The position numbers and the translations under genes are program-made. A stretch of 21,000 bases of DNA from JBJXHB01 sp046160725 (GTDB lineage: Bacteria > Pseudomonadota > Gammaproteobacteria > Burkholderiales > Burkholderiaceae_C): assembly GCA_046160725.1 (NCBI GenBank), contig JBJXHB010000004.1, positions 1 to 21,000 of the forward strand, written 5' to 3'. Under the pieces are notes generated by a model that saw only the letters and a program-made list of their open reading frames with translations, was not told where the DNA came from and did no database searches. Each line of letters opens with the position of its first letter. The first letter of the stretch is position 1. This document shows positions 8,637 through 15,558 of this stretch, piece by piece.

Positions 8637-9116
8637 ATGACCGCACTGACCGTCCTGATTGCCGCGATCATCCTGGTCCTGCTCGGGGCACGCCTGGGGT
8701 TGTTCAACGGCCCGGCACCCCGCAACCTGGGTGTCCGGGACGGTCGGCTCAAGCCGCCCGCCAAGACGCCGAACAGCGTGGCCAGTCAGGCCGCGCTGCA
8801 TCAGGACCATCCGATGGCCCGCCACGCCGCCATCGACCCGCTGCCGATGCGTGGCGATGCCGCTGCCAGCATCGCGGCATTGGCACCGCTGGTGCAGGCC
8901 ATGCCAGGCGCCGAGATCGTCCGCCAGGAAGGCGACTACCTATACGCCACGTTCCAGACTGCGTTGATGCGGTTCAAGGACGACGCCGAGTTCTGGGCCG
9001 ATCCGACCCAGGGCGTGATCCACCTGCGCTCGGCGTCGCGCGTGGGACGCAAGGACTTCGGCGTCAACCGCGCCCGCATCGAGGCCCTGCGCGACCGCTG
9101 GACGCGGACTTCCTGA
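8637..9116 (+). CDS. DUF1499 domain-containing protein with N-terminal membrane anchor
   Basis: A protein of 159 residues. The N-terminus MTALTVLIAAIILVLLGARLGLF is a single hydrophobic segment, either a membrane anchor or an uncleaved signal. The rest matches DUF1499: a mid-protein region with the YLYATFQTALMRFKDD pattern, then VIHLRSASRVGRKDFGVN and a final helix RARIEALRDRW. The function is unknown. The ATG at 8637 has a good ribosome binding site (GAAGGAA, 8624-8630), which decides it over the frame's earlier ATG at 8523, which would overlap the cfa promoter region. It stands alone and is convergent with the DNA glycosylase gene, with a 49-bp gap holding a GC-rich hairpin. Confidence 0.87.
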   Translation: MTALTVLIAAIILVLLGARLGLFNGPAPRNLGVRDGRLKPPAKTPNSVASQAALHQDHPMARHAAIDPLPMRGDAAASIAALAPLVQAMPGAEIVRQEGDYLYATFQTALMRFKDDAEFWADPTQGVIHLRSASRVGRKDFGVNRARIEALRDRWTRTS

Positions 9117-9122
9117 CCGCGT

Positions 9123-9137
9123 GCCGGCAGCGCCGGC
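9123..9137. terminator. Candidate bidirectional terminator hairpin
   Basis: GCCGGC-AGC-GCCGGC lies between the convergent DUF1499 and tag genes, starting 7 bp after the DUF1499 stop. The 6-bp arms are perfect, but no T tract follows on either strand, so it is at best a weak intrinsic terminator. Confidence 0.3.
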
Positions 9138-9165
9138 CAGCCGCGCCCTCTGGAGTCGACGCGGT

Positions 9166-9822
9166 TCAGGTTGGCGGCGTCATCGCGCGCCGCGCCACCA
9201 ACACCTGCTCGCGCACATGGCAACCCTGGACATGGTCGTTGACCAGGCCCATGGCCTGCATGAAGGCATAGACCGTCGTCGGCCCCACGAAGCGGAAGCC
9301 CCGGCGCTTCAGGTCGCGGCTCATGGCCACCGACTCCGCCGATGTCGCCATCGTCTTCAGCACTGACCAGCTCAGGTGGCGCGGTCGGCTGGCCGCCGTC
9401 GGCTCATATCGCCAGGCATAAGCCGCAAAGGAGCCGACCTGGTCGCGCAAGGTGCAAAGCGCGCGGGCGTTGGCAATGGTCGCCTCGACCTTGCCGCGAT
9501 GCCGCACGATGCGCGCATCGCCCAGCAGGCGCAGGACATCGGCCTCACTGAAGCGGGCCACGCGCTCGGCGTCAAAGTCGCAAAAAACCTGGCGGAATGC
9601 CTCACGCTTGTTCAGGATGGTCAACCAGCTCAACCCCGCCTGGAAACCCTCCAGGCAGATCTTTTCGAAAAGCCGGCGCTCGTCGGTCACCGGAAAACCC
9701 CACTCCTCGTCGTGATAGCGCCGGTACTCGGCACTGGCCTGGCACCAACGGCAGCGCGGGCGGGGGTCATCCGGGTCGGCAAACAGGCCGTCGGGCAAGG
9801 CGGGCGAGCTTGGGGCGGGCAT
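9166..9822 (-). CDS. tag: DNA-3-methyladenine glycosylase I
   Basis: A base-excision repair enzyme of 218 residues that removes 3-methyladenine from alkylated DNA. It has the Tag zinc ligands: C24 (RCRWC), H37 (YHDEEWG) at the same 13-residue spacing as C4/H17 of E. coli Tag, and the C-terminal His/Cys pair in VNDHVQGCHV. Family motifs LEGFQAGLSWLTIL (with the conserved Glu and Trp) and RFVGPTTVYAFMQAMGLVNDH are present. It is longer than E. coli Tag (187 residues) because of about 20 extra N-terminal residues. The ATG at 9822 is preceded by TCAAAAT on the minus strand at about -15, which could be a -10 element of a nearly leaderless transcript (weak). The frame runs open to 10041 without family similarity. 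Confidence 0.93.
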   Translation of the reverse strand: MPAPSSPALPDGLFADPDDPRPRCRWCQASAEYRRYHDEEWGFPVTDERRLFEKICLEGFQAGLSWLTILNKREAFRQVFCDFDAERVARFSEADVLRLLGDARIVRHRGKVEATIANARALCTLRDQVGSFAAYAWRYEPTAASRPRHLSWSVLKTMATSAESVAMSRDLKRRGFRFVGPTTVYAFMQAMGLVNDHVQGCHVREQVLVARRAMTPPT

Positions 9823-9922
9823 GCGCCATTTTGACCCCGCCTGATGTGCCACAAACCGGGGCAGCGCCACCGCCTGCCGCGGCTGGTAGGCTTTGCAGAC
9901 CCAACCGCCGGTGTTTGCTCCC

Positions 9923-11200
9923 ATGCTGCTGATCCGCAACGCAACGCTGCCCGATGGGCGCGTCGGCATCGATGTTCTCGAGACCGATGGCCGCATCGCG
10001 GCCGTCGGTCCCGCGCTGCCTGTGCCGGACGGCGCCGACATCGTCGACGCCCAGGGCTGGCTGCTCAGCCCGCCCTTCGTCGACGCCCACTTCCACCTCG
10101 ACTCGACGCTGTCCTATGGCCTGCCCCGGGTCAATGGCAGCGGCACGCTGCTCGAGGGCATTGCCCTGTGGGGCGAGCTGAAGCCGCTGCTGACCGAGGA
10201 GGCGATCGCCGAGCGTGCCTTGGCCTATTGCGACTGGGCGGTGGCGCGCGGCCTGCTGGCGATCCGCACGCATGTCGATGTCTGCGACCCGCGCCTGCTG
10301 GCGGTGCGCGCACTGCTGGCGGTGCGGGACCGCGTGCGGCCCTACCTGGACCTGCAGCTGGTGGCATTTCCGCAGGATGGCGTGCTGCGCAGCCCCGGCG
10401 CCTTGGACAACCTGCGGCGTGCGCTCGATCTGGGCGTCGACGTGGTCGGCGGCATACCGCACTTCGAACGCACCATGGCCGATGGCGCCGAGAGCGTGCG
10501 GCTGCTGTGCGAGCTGGCGGCGCAGCGCGGGCTGTCGGTCGACATGCACTGCGACGAGAGCGACGACCCGATGAGTCGCCATGTCGAGGTGCTGGCGCAG
10601 CAGGCCCAGCGCCTGGGGCTGCAGGGCAGGGTCACGGGCTCGCATCTCACGTCCATGCATTCGATGGACAACTACTACGTGTCCAAGCTGATTCCACTGC
10701 TGGCCGAGGCTCGGCTGCATGTGGTGGCGAACCCGTTGATCAACATCACGCTGCAGGGCCGCCACGACAGCTATCCCCGCCGCCGCGGCATGACCCGCGT
10801 GCCGGAGCTGATGAACGCGGGGCTGAACGTGGCCTTCGGACAGGACTGCGTGATGGACCCCTGGTATGCCGGCGGCAGCGCCGACATGCTGGAGGTGGCG
10901 CACATGGGCCTGCACGTGGCCCAGATGACCTCGCAGACGCAGATGCGGCAGTGCTTCGACGCGGTGACGGTCCATGCCGCGCGTGTGCTGGAGCTGCCGG
11001 GCTATGGGCTGGCGCCGGGCTGCGATGCCAGCTTCGTGCTGCTGCAGGCGCGCTCGCCGGCCGAGGCCATCCGGCTGCGAGCGCAGCGCCTGCTGGTGGT
11101 GCGCCGCGGCCGCATCCTGGCGCGCGGCGCACCGGCGGCGAGCACGCTGCACCTGGATGGACGGCCAGCGCAGGTCGACTGGACGCTGTCGCGCACATGA
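9923..11200 (+). CDS. codA: Cytosine deaminase-like amidohydrolase (CodA family)
   Basis: A metal-dependent amidohydrolase of 425 residues, nearly the length of E. coli CodA (427). From memory of CodA the two align with a constant offset of five. The metal ligands are H56/H58 (DAHFHLDS), H209 and D308. Q151 (AFPQDG), E212 (HCDE) and H241 (GSHLTSMHS) match Q156, E217 and H246. The CodA GHDD motif reads GQDC here, so Cys309 replaces Asp314, a cytosine contact. The expected reaction is deamination of cytosine or a related ring in pyrimidine salvage, but the substrate may differ. The ATG at 9923 gives a CodA-like N-terminus; a TTG at 9893 is the earlier option. No transporter (CodB) or pyrimidine gene is adjacent, so context does not settle the substrate. 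Confidence 0.85.
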   Translation: MLLIRNATLPDGRVGIDVLETDGRIAAVGPALPVPDGADIVDAQGWLLSPPFVDAHFHLDSTLSYGLPRVNGSGTLLEGIALWGELKPLLTEEAIAERALAYCDWAVARGLLAIRTHVDVCDPRLLAVRALLAVRDRVRPYLDLQLVAFPQDGVLRSPGALDNLRRALDLGVDVVGGIPHFERTMADGAESVRLLCELAAQRGLSVDMHCDESDDPMSRHVEVLAQQAQRLGLQGRVTGSHLTSMHSMDNYYVSKLIPLLAEARLHVVANPLINITLQGRHDSYPRRRGMTRVPELMNAGLNVAFGQDCVMDPWYAGGSADMLEVAHMGLHVAQMTSQTQMRQCFDAVTVHAARVLELPGYGLAPGCDASFVLLQARSPAEAIRLRAQRLLVVRRGRILARGAPAASTLHLDGRPAQVDWTLSRT

Positions 11201-11260
11201 CGCATCGGCACCGGCGCCTGCACATGCGGCGGCGGTGAGACAGGCCCTCTGTTCGAGGCC

Positions 11261-11286
11261 TTGCAGCTGTGACCGATCGTTAGAAT
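11261..11286 (+). promoter_or_regulatory. Possible promoter of the glutathione S-transferase gene
   Basis: TTGCAG (11261-11266) and TAGAAT (11281-11286) resemble -35 and -10 boxes about 40 bp upstream of the start at 11328. The 14-bp spacer is short for a sigma-70 promoter, so this is tentative; the TAGAAT box in an AT-richer stretch (TTAGAATCTTTTGC) is the stronger element. Confidence 0.3.
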
Positions 11287-11327
11287 CTTTTGCAAAGGGA
11301 TGGCGGGTGCGCAGCACTTGGCGACAC

Positions 11328-11942
11328 ATGAAATTGATCGGATCACTGACCAGCCCTTACGTGCGCAAGGTTCGCGTCGTGATGGCCGAGAAGAAGCTGG
11401 ACTACCAGCTGGTGCTGGAGGACCCCTGGGCCAGCGACGCGCTGCTGAAGTCCAACCCGCTGGGCAAGGTGCCGTGCCTGGTGATGGAGGGCGGCGAGTG
11501 CGTCTTCGACTCGCGTGTCATCGTCGAATACGTGGACACCCTGTCACCGGTCGGCAAGCTGTTTCCACCGTCCGGGCGCGAGCGCATCGAGATCAGGACC
11601 TGGGAGGCGCTGGCCGATGGCCTGCTTGACGCGGCCGTGGCCGCGCGGATGGAGGCGCATTGGCCGCACCGAGAGGGCGCCCGCAGCCCGGCCTGGATCG
11701 AGCGCCAGCACAGCCGCATCACCAGCTCGGTGGCGGCCATGGCCCTGGGCCTGGGTGACAAGCCCTGGTGCGGCGGCAACCACCTGACGTTGGCCGACAT
11801 CGCTGTCGGCTGCGCACTCGGCTATCTGGACTTGCGCTTCCCGCAGGTGGCCTGGAGGGCTGCGCATCCCAACCTGGCGCGCCTGGCCGCCAAGCTGTCC
11901 ACGCGGCAGAGCTTCATCGATACCGCGCCGCCGCAGGCCTGA
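11328..11942 (+). CDS. Glutathione S-transferase family protein (YibF-like)
   Basis: A soluble protein of 204 residues with the two-domain GST layout. The N-terminal thioredoxin-like domain starts MKLIGSLTSPYVRKVRVVMA; the SPYVRKV stretch holds the presumed glutathione-activating Ser. It continues with SNPLGKVPCLVMEGGECVFDSRVIVEYVD, which includes the cis-Pro and the Asp-Ser glutathione-binding motif. The helical C-terminal domain contains LTLADIAVGCALGYLDLRF, the conserved N-capping box region. The pattern is close to E. coli YibF. The ATG at 11328 gives the standard N-terminus; the frame is open upstream but runs antisense or out of phase to codA. The physiological substrate is unknown. Confidence 0.9.
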   Translation: MKLIGSLTSPYVRKVRVVMAEKKLDYQLVLEDPWASDALLKSNPLGKVPCLVMEGGECVFDSRVIVEYVDTLSPVGKLFPPSGRERIEIRTWEALADGLLDAAVAARMEAHWPHREGARSPAWIERQHSRITSSVAAMALGLGDKPWCGGNHLTLADIAVGCALGYLDLRFPQVAWRAAHPNLARLAAKLSTRQSFIDTAPPQA

Positions 11943-11958
11943 GCCCGGACGCCCGGGC
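11943..11958. terminator. Candidate bidirectional terminator hairpin
   Basis: GCCCGG-ACGC-CCGGGC begins immediately after the GST stop codon and ends 9 bp before the stop of the convergent glutamate-synthase-domain gene. The 6-bp stem is perfect with a 4-nt loop. No T tract follows. Confidence 0.4.
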
Positions 11959-11967
11959 CCGACGGAA

Positions 11968-13635
11968 TCAGGTCGCGAAGTCCGCCACCGGCTGCGGCGT
12001 CAGTGGCGCGAAGCTGCCGGGCTGGGCCAGCGGCCAATACAGCTCGTAGACGGCATGCGGCCAGGGCCGTTCGCCGCGCTCGGCGGCCAGCAATTCACCC
12101 GGCTTGACCGACGGCAGCAGGTTGGCCAGCAGCCGGACATCGCCATCGTCGGTGCGGCGCACGATGTGCTGCGCTGTGATCTGGCGCGGATGCGCCAGGC
12201 CGGCGGCTTGCACCAGCTCCTTCAGCGCCACCAGCGTGTTGCGATGGAAGCGCGTGACGCGCTGCGTCTTGTCCGGCACCACCAGCGCCTTCTGCCGCAT
12301 CGGGTCCTGGGTCGTCACGCCTGTCGGGCAATGGCCGGTATGGCAGGCCTGGGCCTGTATGCAGCCCAGCGCGAACATGAAGCCGCGCGCCGAATTGCAC
12401 CAGTCCGCCCCCAACGCCATCATGCGCGCAATGTCGAAGGCGCTGACCACCTTGCCCGCACAACCGATGCGGATGCGCGAGCGCAGCCCCATGCCGACGA
12501 GAGTGTTGTGGACCAGCAGCAGGCCCTCCTGCAGCGGCGCGCCGACATGATCGGTGAACTCCAGCGGCGCGGCGCCGGTGCCCCCCTCGGCGCCATCGAC
12601 CACGATGAAGTCCGGCACGATGCCGGTCGAGCGCATGGCCTTGACCAGTGCGAACCATTCCCACGGGTGGCCGATGCACAGCTTGAAGCCGGTCGGCTTC
12701 CCGCCGGACAGCTCACGCAGGCGCTCGATGAAGTGCATCATCCCCTCGGGCGTCGAGAAGGCCGAGTGCGCCGCCGGGCTGATGCAATCCGTGCCCACCG
12801 GTACGCCACGCGCCTGGGCGATCTCCAGCGTCACCTTGGGCCCCGGCAGCACGCCGCCGTGGCCAGGCTTGGCGCCCTGGCTCAGCTTCAGCTCGATCAT
12901 CTTCACCTGCGGCTCGCGGGCGTTCTCGACGTATCGCTCCTCGCTGAAGCGCCCGCCCGCATCACGGCAGCCGAAGTAGCCCGAGCCGATCTCCCAGATC
13001 AGGTCGCCGCCGCAGGCCCGGTGGTGCACGCTGATCGAACCCTCACCGGTGTCGTGCGCGAAGCCGCCGGCCTTGGCGCCGCCGTTGAGCGCCAGGATGG
13101 CGTTGGCGCTCAGCGCTCCGAAGCTCATGGCCGAGATGTTGAAGATGCTGGCCGAGTACGGCTGCGCCCGGCCCTCGCCGATGGTGATGCGGAAGTCGTG
13201 GTTGGGCAGCTCGGTCGGTGCCAGCGAGTGGTTGATCCATTCGAAGCCCGCCGCATGCACGTCCAGCCGGGTGCCGAAGGGTCGCTTGTCCGAGTCGTCC
13301 TTGGCACGCTGGTAGACCAGCGACCGCTGTTGTCGCGAGAACGGCACCGCCTCGCCGTCGCTCTCGATGAAGTACTGACGGATCTCCGGCCGCACCCACT
13401 CGAACAGGAAGCGCAGGTGCCCGATCACCGGGTAGTTGCGCAGCACCGCATGCCGGGTCTGCAGCATGTCGCGCACGCCCAGCAGCAGGCCCAGGCCGCC
13501 GATCAACACGGCCGGTATGCCCTCGCCGAGGGCGACCGCGCTGAACCCGCCCAGCAGAAGCAGGACGGCACAGGTCAGCAGGGTCAGGTAGCGGACCGGG
13601 AAGTAGCGGTCCAGCGCTTCGAGCAGGGCGGGCAT
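11968..13635 (-). CDS. FMN-binding glutamate synthase family protein, membrane-anchored
   Basis: A protein of 555 residues made of the FMN/synthase domain of glutamate synthase (Glu_synthase), without the N-terminal glutaminase domain. Two hydrophobic segments (about residues 16-38 and 41-56) anchor it to the membrane. Signature regions include NISAMSFGALSANAI, GGAKAGGFAHDTGEGSIS, LSQGAKPGHGGVLPG and VDGAEGGTGAAPLEF. The cysteines C425, C431 and C436 (CIQAQACHTGHC) form the expected [3Fe-4S] cluster site. The family is common in proteobacteria but its reaction is not firmly known; without a glutaminase domain it would need free ammonia or another nitrogen donor. The ATG at 13635 has GGAG seven bases upstream on the minus strand. 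It is divergent from the EamA gene across 112 bp. Confidence 0.92.
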   Translation of the reverse strand: MPALLEALDRYFPVRYLTLLTCAVLLLLGGFSAVALGEGIPAVLIGGLGLLLGVRDMLQTRHAVLRNYPVIGHLRFLFEWVRPEIRQYFIESDGEAVPFSRQQRSLVYQRAKDDSDKRPFGTRLDVHAAGFEWINHSLAPTELPNHDFRITIGEGRAQPYSASIFNISAMSFGALSANAILALNGGAKAGGFAHDTGEGSISVHHRACGGDLIWEIGSGYFGCRDAGGRFSEERYVENAREPQVKMIELKLSQGAKPGHGGVLPGPKVTLEIAQARGVPVGTDCISPAAHSAFSTPEGMMHFIERLRELSGGKPTGFKLCIGHPWEWFALVKAMRSTGIVPDFIVVDGAEGGTGAAPLEFTDHVGAPLQEGLLLVHNTLVGMGLRSRIRIGCAGKVVSAFDIARMMALGADWCNSARGFMFALGCIQAQACHTGHCPTGVTTQDPMRQKALVVPDKTQRVTRFHRNTLVALKELVQAAGLAHPRQITAQHIVRRTDDGDVRLLANLLPSVKPGELLAAERGERPWPHAVYELYWPLAQPGSFAPLTPQPVADFAT

Positions 13636-13765
13636 GGGCGGGTCTCCGTTCCGGCGCCTCGGCCGTTGGAAGCGGCGATCCTAGCCGCGACAGGGGTGCC
13701 GCCGAACGCGGGAACTGGGACAGCTTCACCGGGCAGTCCCGCGGTCGATGGCACATTGCCACCCC

Positions 13766-14668
13766 ATGTCCGCCGCGCCTGCATCCATCGGCCCGAGCCT
13801 GGGCAGTGGCATCGCGCTGGCGGCCTTTGGCGCGATCGCCTTCTCCGGCAAGGCGGTGATCATCAAGCTGGCGTACCGACACGGCGTGGATGCCACGACG
13901 CTGCTGATGTACCGGATGCTGTTCGCGCTGCCGTTGTTCCTGGCCATGGCGGCATGGGCCGGGCGCGGCCGGGCACCGCTGTCGCGGCAGGACCTGGCGC
14001 TGGTCGCCGGGCTGGGCTTCTGCGGCTACTACCTGGCCAGCTACCTGGACTTCCTGGGCCTGAAGTACGTGACCGCCAGCCTGGAGCGGCTGATCCTGTA
14101 TCTCAACCCGACGCTGGTGCTGCTGCTGTCGTGGTGGCTGCTGGGGCGGCGCGTCACCTTGCGGCAGATGGCCGCGCTGGGCGTCAGCTATGCCGGCGTG
14201 CTGGTGGTGTTCGGCCACGAGGTGCACATGGCCGGCGCCGAGGTGCTGCTGGGCGGGCTGCTGGTGCTGGGCAGCGCCGTCAGCTATGCGTTCTACCTGA
14301 TCTACAGCGGGCAGGCCGTGGGACGCATCGGCCCGGCGCGCCTGACAGGCTGGGCCAGCTCGGTGGCCTGCGTTCTGTGCATCGGGCAGTTCCTGCTGAT
14401 GCGGCCGCTGCAGGCGGCGGTGGTGGCGCCCGAGGTGCTGTGGCTGTCGGTGCTGAATGCCACGGTCTGCACCGTCGCGCCGGTGCTGATGGTGATGATG
14501 GCCATACAGCGAATTGGAGCACCACTGACCGCGCAGACCGGCATGCTCGGGCCGCTGTCGACGATCGCGCTCGGCGTGCTGATCCTGGGCGAGCCCTTCA
14601 CCGGCTGGGTGGTGCTGGGCACGGCGCTGGTGATCGCCGGCATCACCCTGTTGGCACGGGTGCGCTGA
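13766..14668 (+). CDS. EamA (DMT superfamily) transporter
   Basis: An integral membrane protein of 300 residues with about ten hydrophobic helices in two EamA repeats. The first begins IALAAFGAIAFSGKAVIIKL; the second begins around VLLGGLLVLGSAVSYAFYLI. The end GWVVLGTALVIAGITLLARVR is typical of the family. DMT transporters export or import small metabolites such as amino acids; the substrate cannot be inferred here. The start is uncertain: ATG 13766 (MSAAPAS) sits 8 bp after a -10-like CACATT (13752-13757), which would make a nearly leaderless transcript, while the in-frame ATG at 13748 would add six residues. The SDR gene follows 59 bp downstream in the same direction. Confidence 0.9.
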   Translation: MSAAPASIGPSLGSGIALAAFGAIAFSGKAVIIKLAYRHGVDATTLLMYRMLFALPLFLAMAAWAGRGRAPLSRQDLALVAGLGFCGYYLASYLDFLGLKYVTASLERLILYLNPTLVLLLSWWLLGRRVTLRQMAALGVSYAGVLVVFGHEVHMAGAEVLLGGLLVLGSAVSYAFYLIYSGQAVGRIGPARLTGWASSVACVLCIGQFLLMRPLQAAVVAPEVLWLSVLNATVCTVAPVLMVMMAIQRIGAPLTAQTGMLGPLSTIALGVLILGEPFTGWVVLGTALVIAGITLLARVR

Positions 14669-14692
14669 CCACGCCGGCAGAATCGAGCCGGA

Positions 14693-14709
14693 CCGACGCG
14701 CTGCGTCGG
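14693..14709 (+). terminator. Hairpin between the EamA and SDR genes
   Basis: CCGACGC-GCT-GCGTCGG is a perfect 7-bp inverted repeat with a 3-nt loop, 25 bp after the EamA stop and 6 bp before the ribosome binding site of the SDR gene. There is no T tract. It could end EamA transcription or be a structured 5' leader of the SDR. Confidence 0.3.
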
Positions 14710-14727
14710 CTGAACAAGGAGACTCGG

Positions 14728-15516
14728 ATGGACATGGGCATCGCGGGACGCTGGGCACTGGTGTGCGCCGGCAGCAAGGGGCTGGGCCGAGGCTGCGCAG
14801 TGGCGCTGGCCCGCGAGGGCGTCAACCTGGTGGTGACGGCACGCGGCGAGCAGGCCCTGCAGGCCACCGCCGCCGAACTGCGCACCCTGCGCGGCGACAT
14901 TGAGGTGCGGGCCGTTGCCGGGGACATCACAACGCCCGCCGGGCGCGCCGCGGCACTGGCGGCCTGCCCGCAGGTGGACATCCTGATCAACAACGCCGGC
15001 GGCCCGGCGCCTGGGGACTTCCGCCAGTGGGACCGCGACACCTGGATCGCGGCGGTGGATGCCAACATGCTGACGCCCATCGAGCTGATCAAGGCCACGG
15101 TGGACGCCATGGCCGAGCGCGGCTTCGGCCGCGTGGTCAACATCACCTCGGGCGCGGTCAAGGCACCGATCGACATCCTCGGCCTGAGCACTGGCGCGCG
15201 CTCGGGGCTGACCGGCTTCGTGGCCGGCCTGTCGCGCCAGCCCCAGTTGGCTGGCCGCGGCGTCACGATCAACGGGCTGTTGCCCGGCGCCTTCGACACC
15301 GACCGGCTGCGGGTCACGCTCAAGGGGCAGGCCGCCAAGACCGGCAAGCCGGAGGAAGAACTGGCCGACGCGCGACGGCGGGCCATACCGGCAGCGCGCT
15401 TCGGGTCGGCTGAGGAGTTCGGCGCCATCTGCGCCTTTCTGTGCAGCGTGCATGCCGGCTACATCACCGGCCAGAACATCCTGGCCGATGGCGGCGCCTA
15501 TCCCGGCACGTTCTGA
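14728..15516 (+). CDS. SDR family oxidoreductase with non-canonical active site
   Basis: A short-chain dehydrogenase/reductase of 262 residues. The Rossmann cofactor loop AGSKGLGRG (residues 12-20), the NNAGG motif and the C-terminal GQNILADGG pattern are clear, and Ser141 lies in VVNITSG. Where the catalytic YxxxK should follow, the sequence reads LGLSTGARSGL: with the usual 13-residue spacing, Tyr is replaced by Ser154 and Lys by Arg158. It may reduce by a different mechanism, use another residue, or not be a dehydrogenase at all. The ATG at 14728 is decided by a strong ribosome binding site AAGGAG (14716-14721). The frame is open far upstream but only as a shadow of other genes. It lies downstream of the EamA transporter and may be co-transcribed with it. 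Confidence 0.9.
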   Translation: MDMGIAGRWALVCAGSKGLGRGCAVALAREGVNLVVTARGEQALQATAAELRTLRGDIEVRAVAGDITTPAGRAAALAACPQVDILINNAGGPAPGDFRQWDRDTWIAAVDANMLTPIELIKATVDAMAERGFGRVVNITSGAVKAPIDILGLSTGARSGLTGFVAGLSRQPQLAGRGVTINGLLPGAFDTDRLRVTLKGQAAKTGKPEEELADARRRAIPAARFGSAEEFGAICAFLCSVHAGYITGQNILADGGAYPGTF

Positions 15517-15522
15517 CCCACC

Positions 15523-15539
15523 GCGGCGGGGCTCGCCGC
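15523..15539. terminator. Candidate bidirectional terminator hairpin
   Basis: GCGGCG-GGGCT-CGCCGC starts 7 bp after the SDR stop, between the convergent SDR and ornithine cyclodeaminase genes. The 6-bp stem is perfect; no T tract follows. Confidence 0.35.
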
Positions 15540-15558
15540 AGCCGCGTCGCTCACGCTT

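Noticed and set aside
10298..10330. Direct repeat of CTGGCGGTGCG inside the CodA-like gene
   Set aside because: It encodes a repeated LLAVR in a helix and is too short to be more than chance or a small local duplication.
9767..11329. 520-codon minus-strand open frame opposite the CodA-like gene
   Set aside because: Same register effect as above; the sequence is His/Arg/Gln-rich with no recognisable domain, while the plus strand encodes a clear amidohydrolase.
12055..14700. Very long plus-strand open frame ahead of the SDR gene, antisense to the glutamate-synthase gene
   Set aside because: It is in exact codon register with the antisense gene, where stops need TTA, CTA or TCA sense codons that this genome avoids. 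Its composition is shadow-like, it overlaps the EamA gene, and no family motif is present before 14728.
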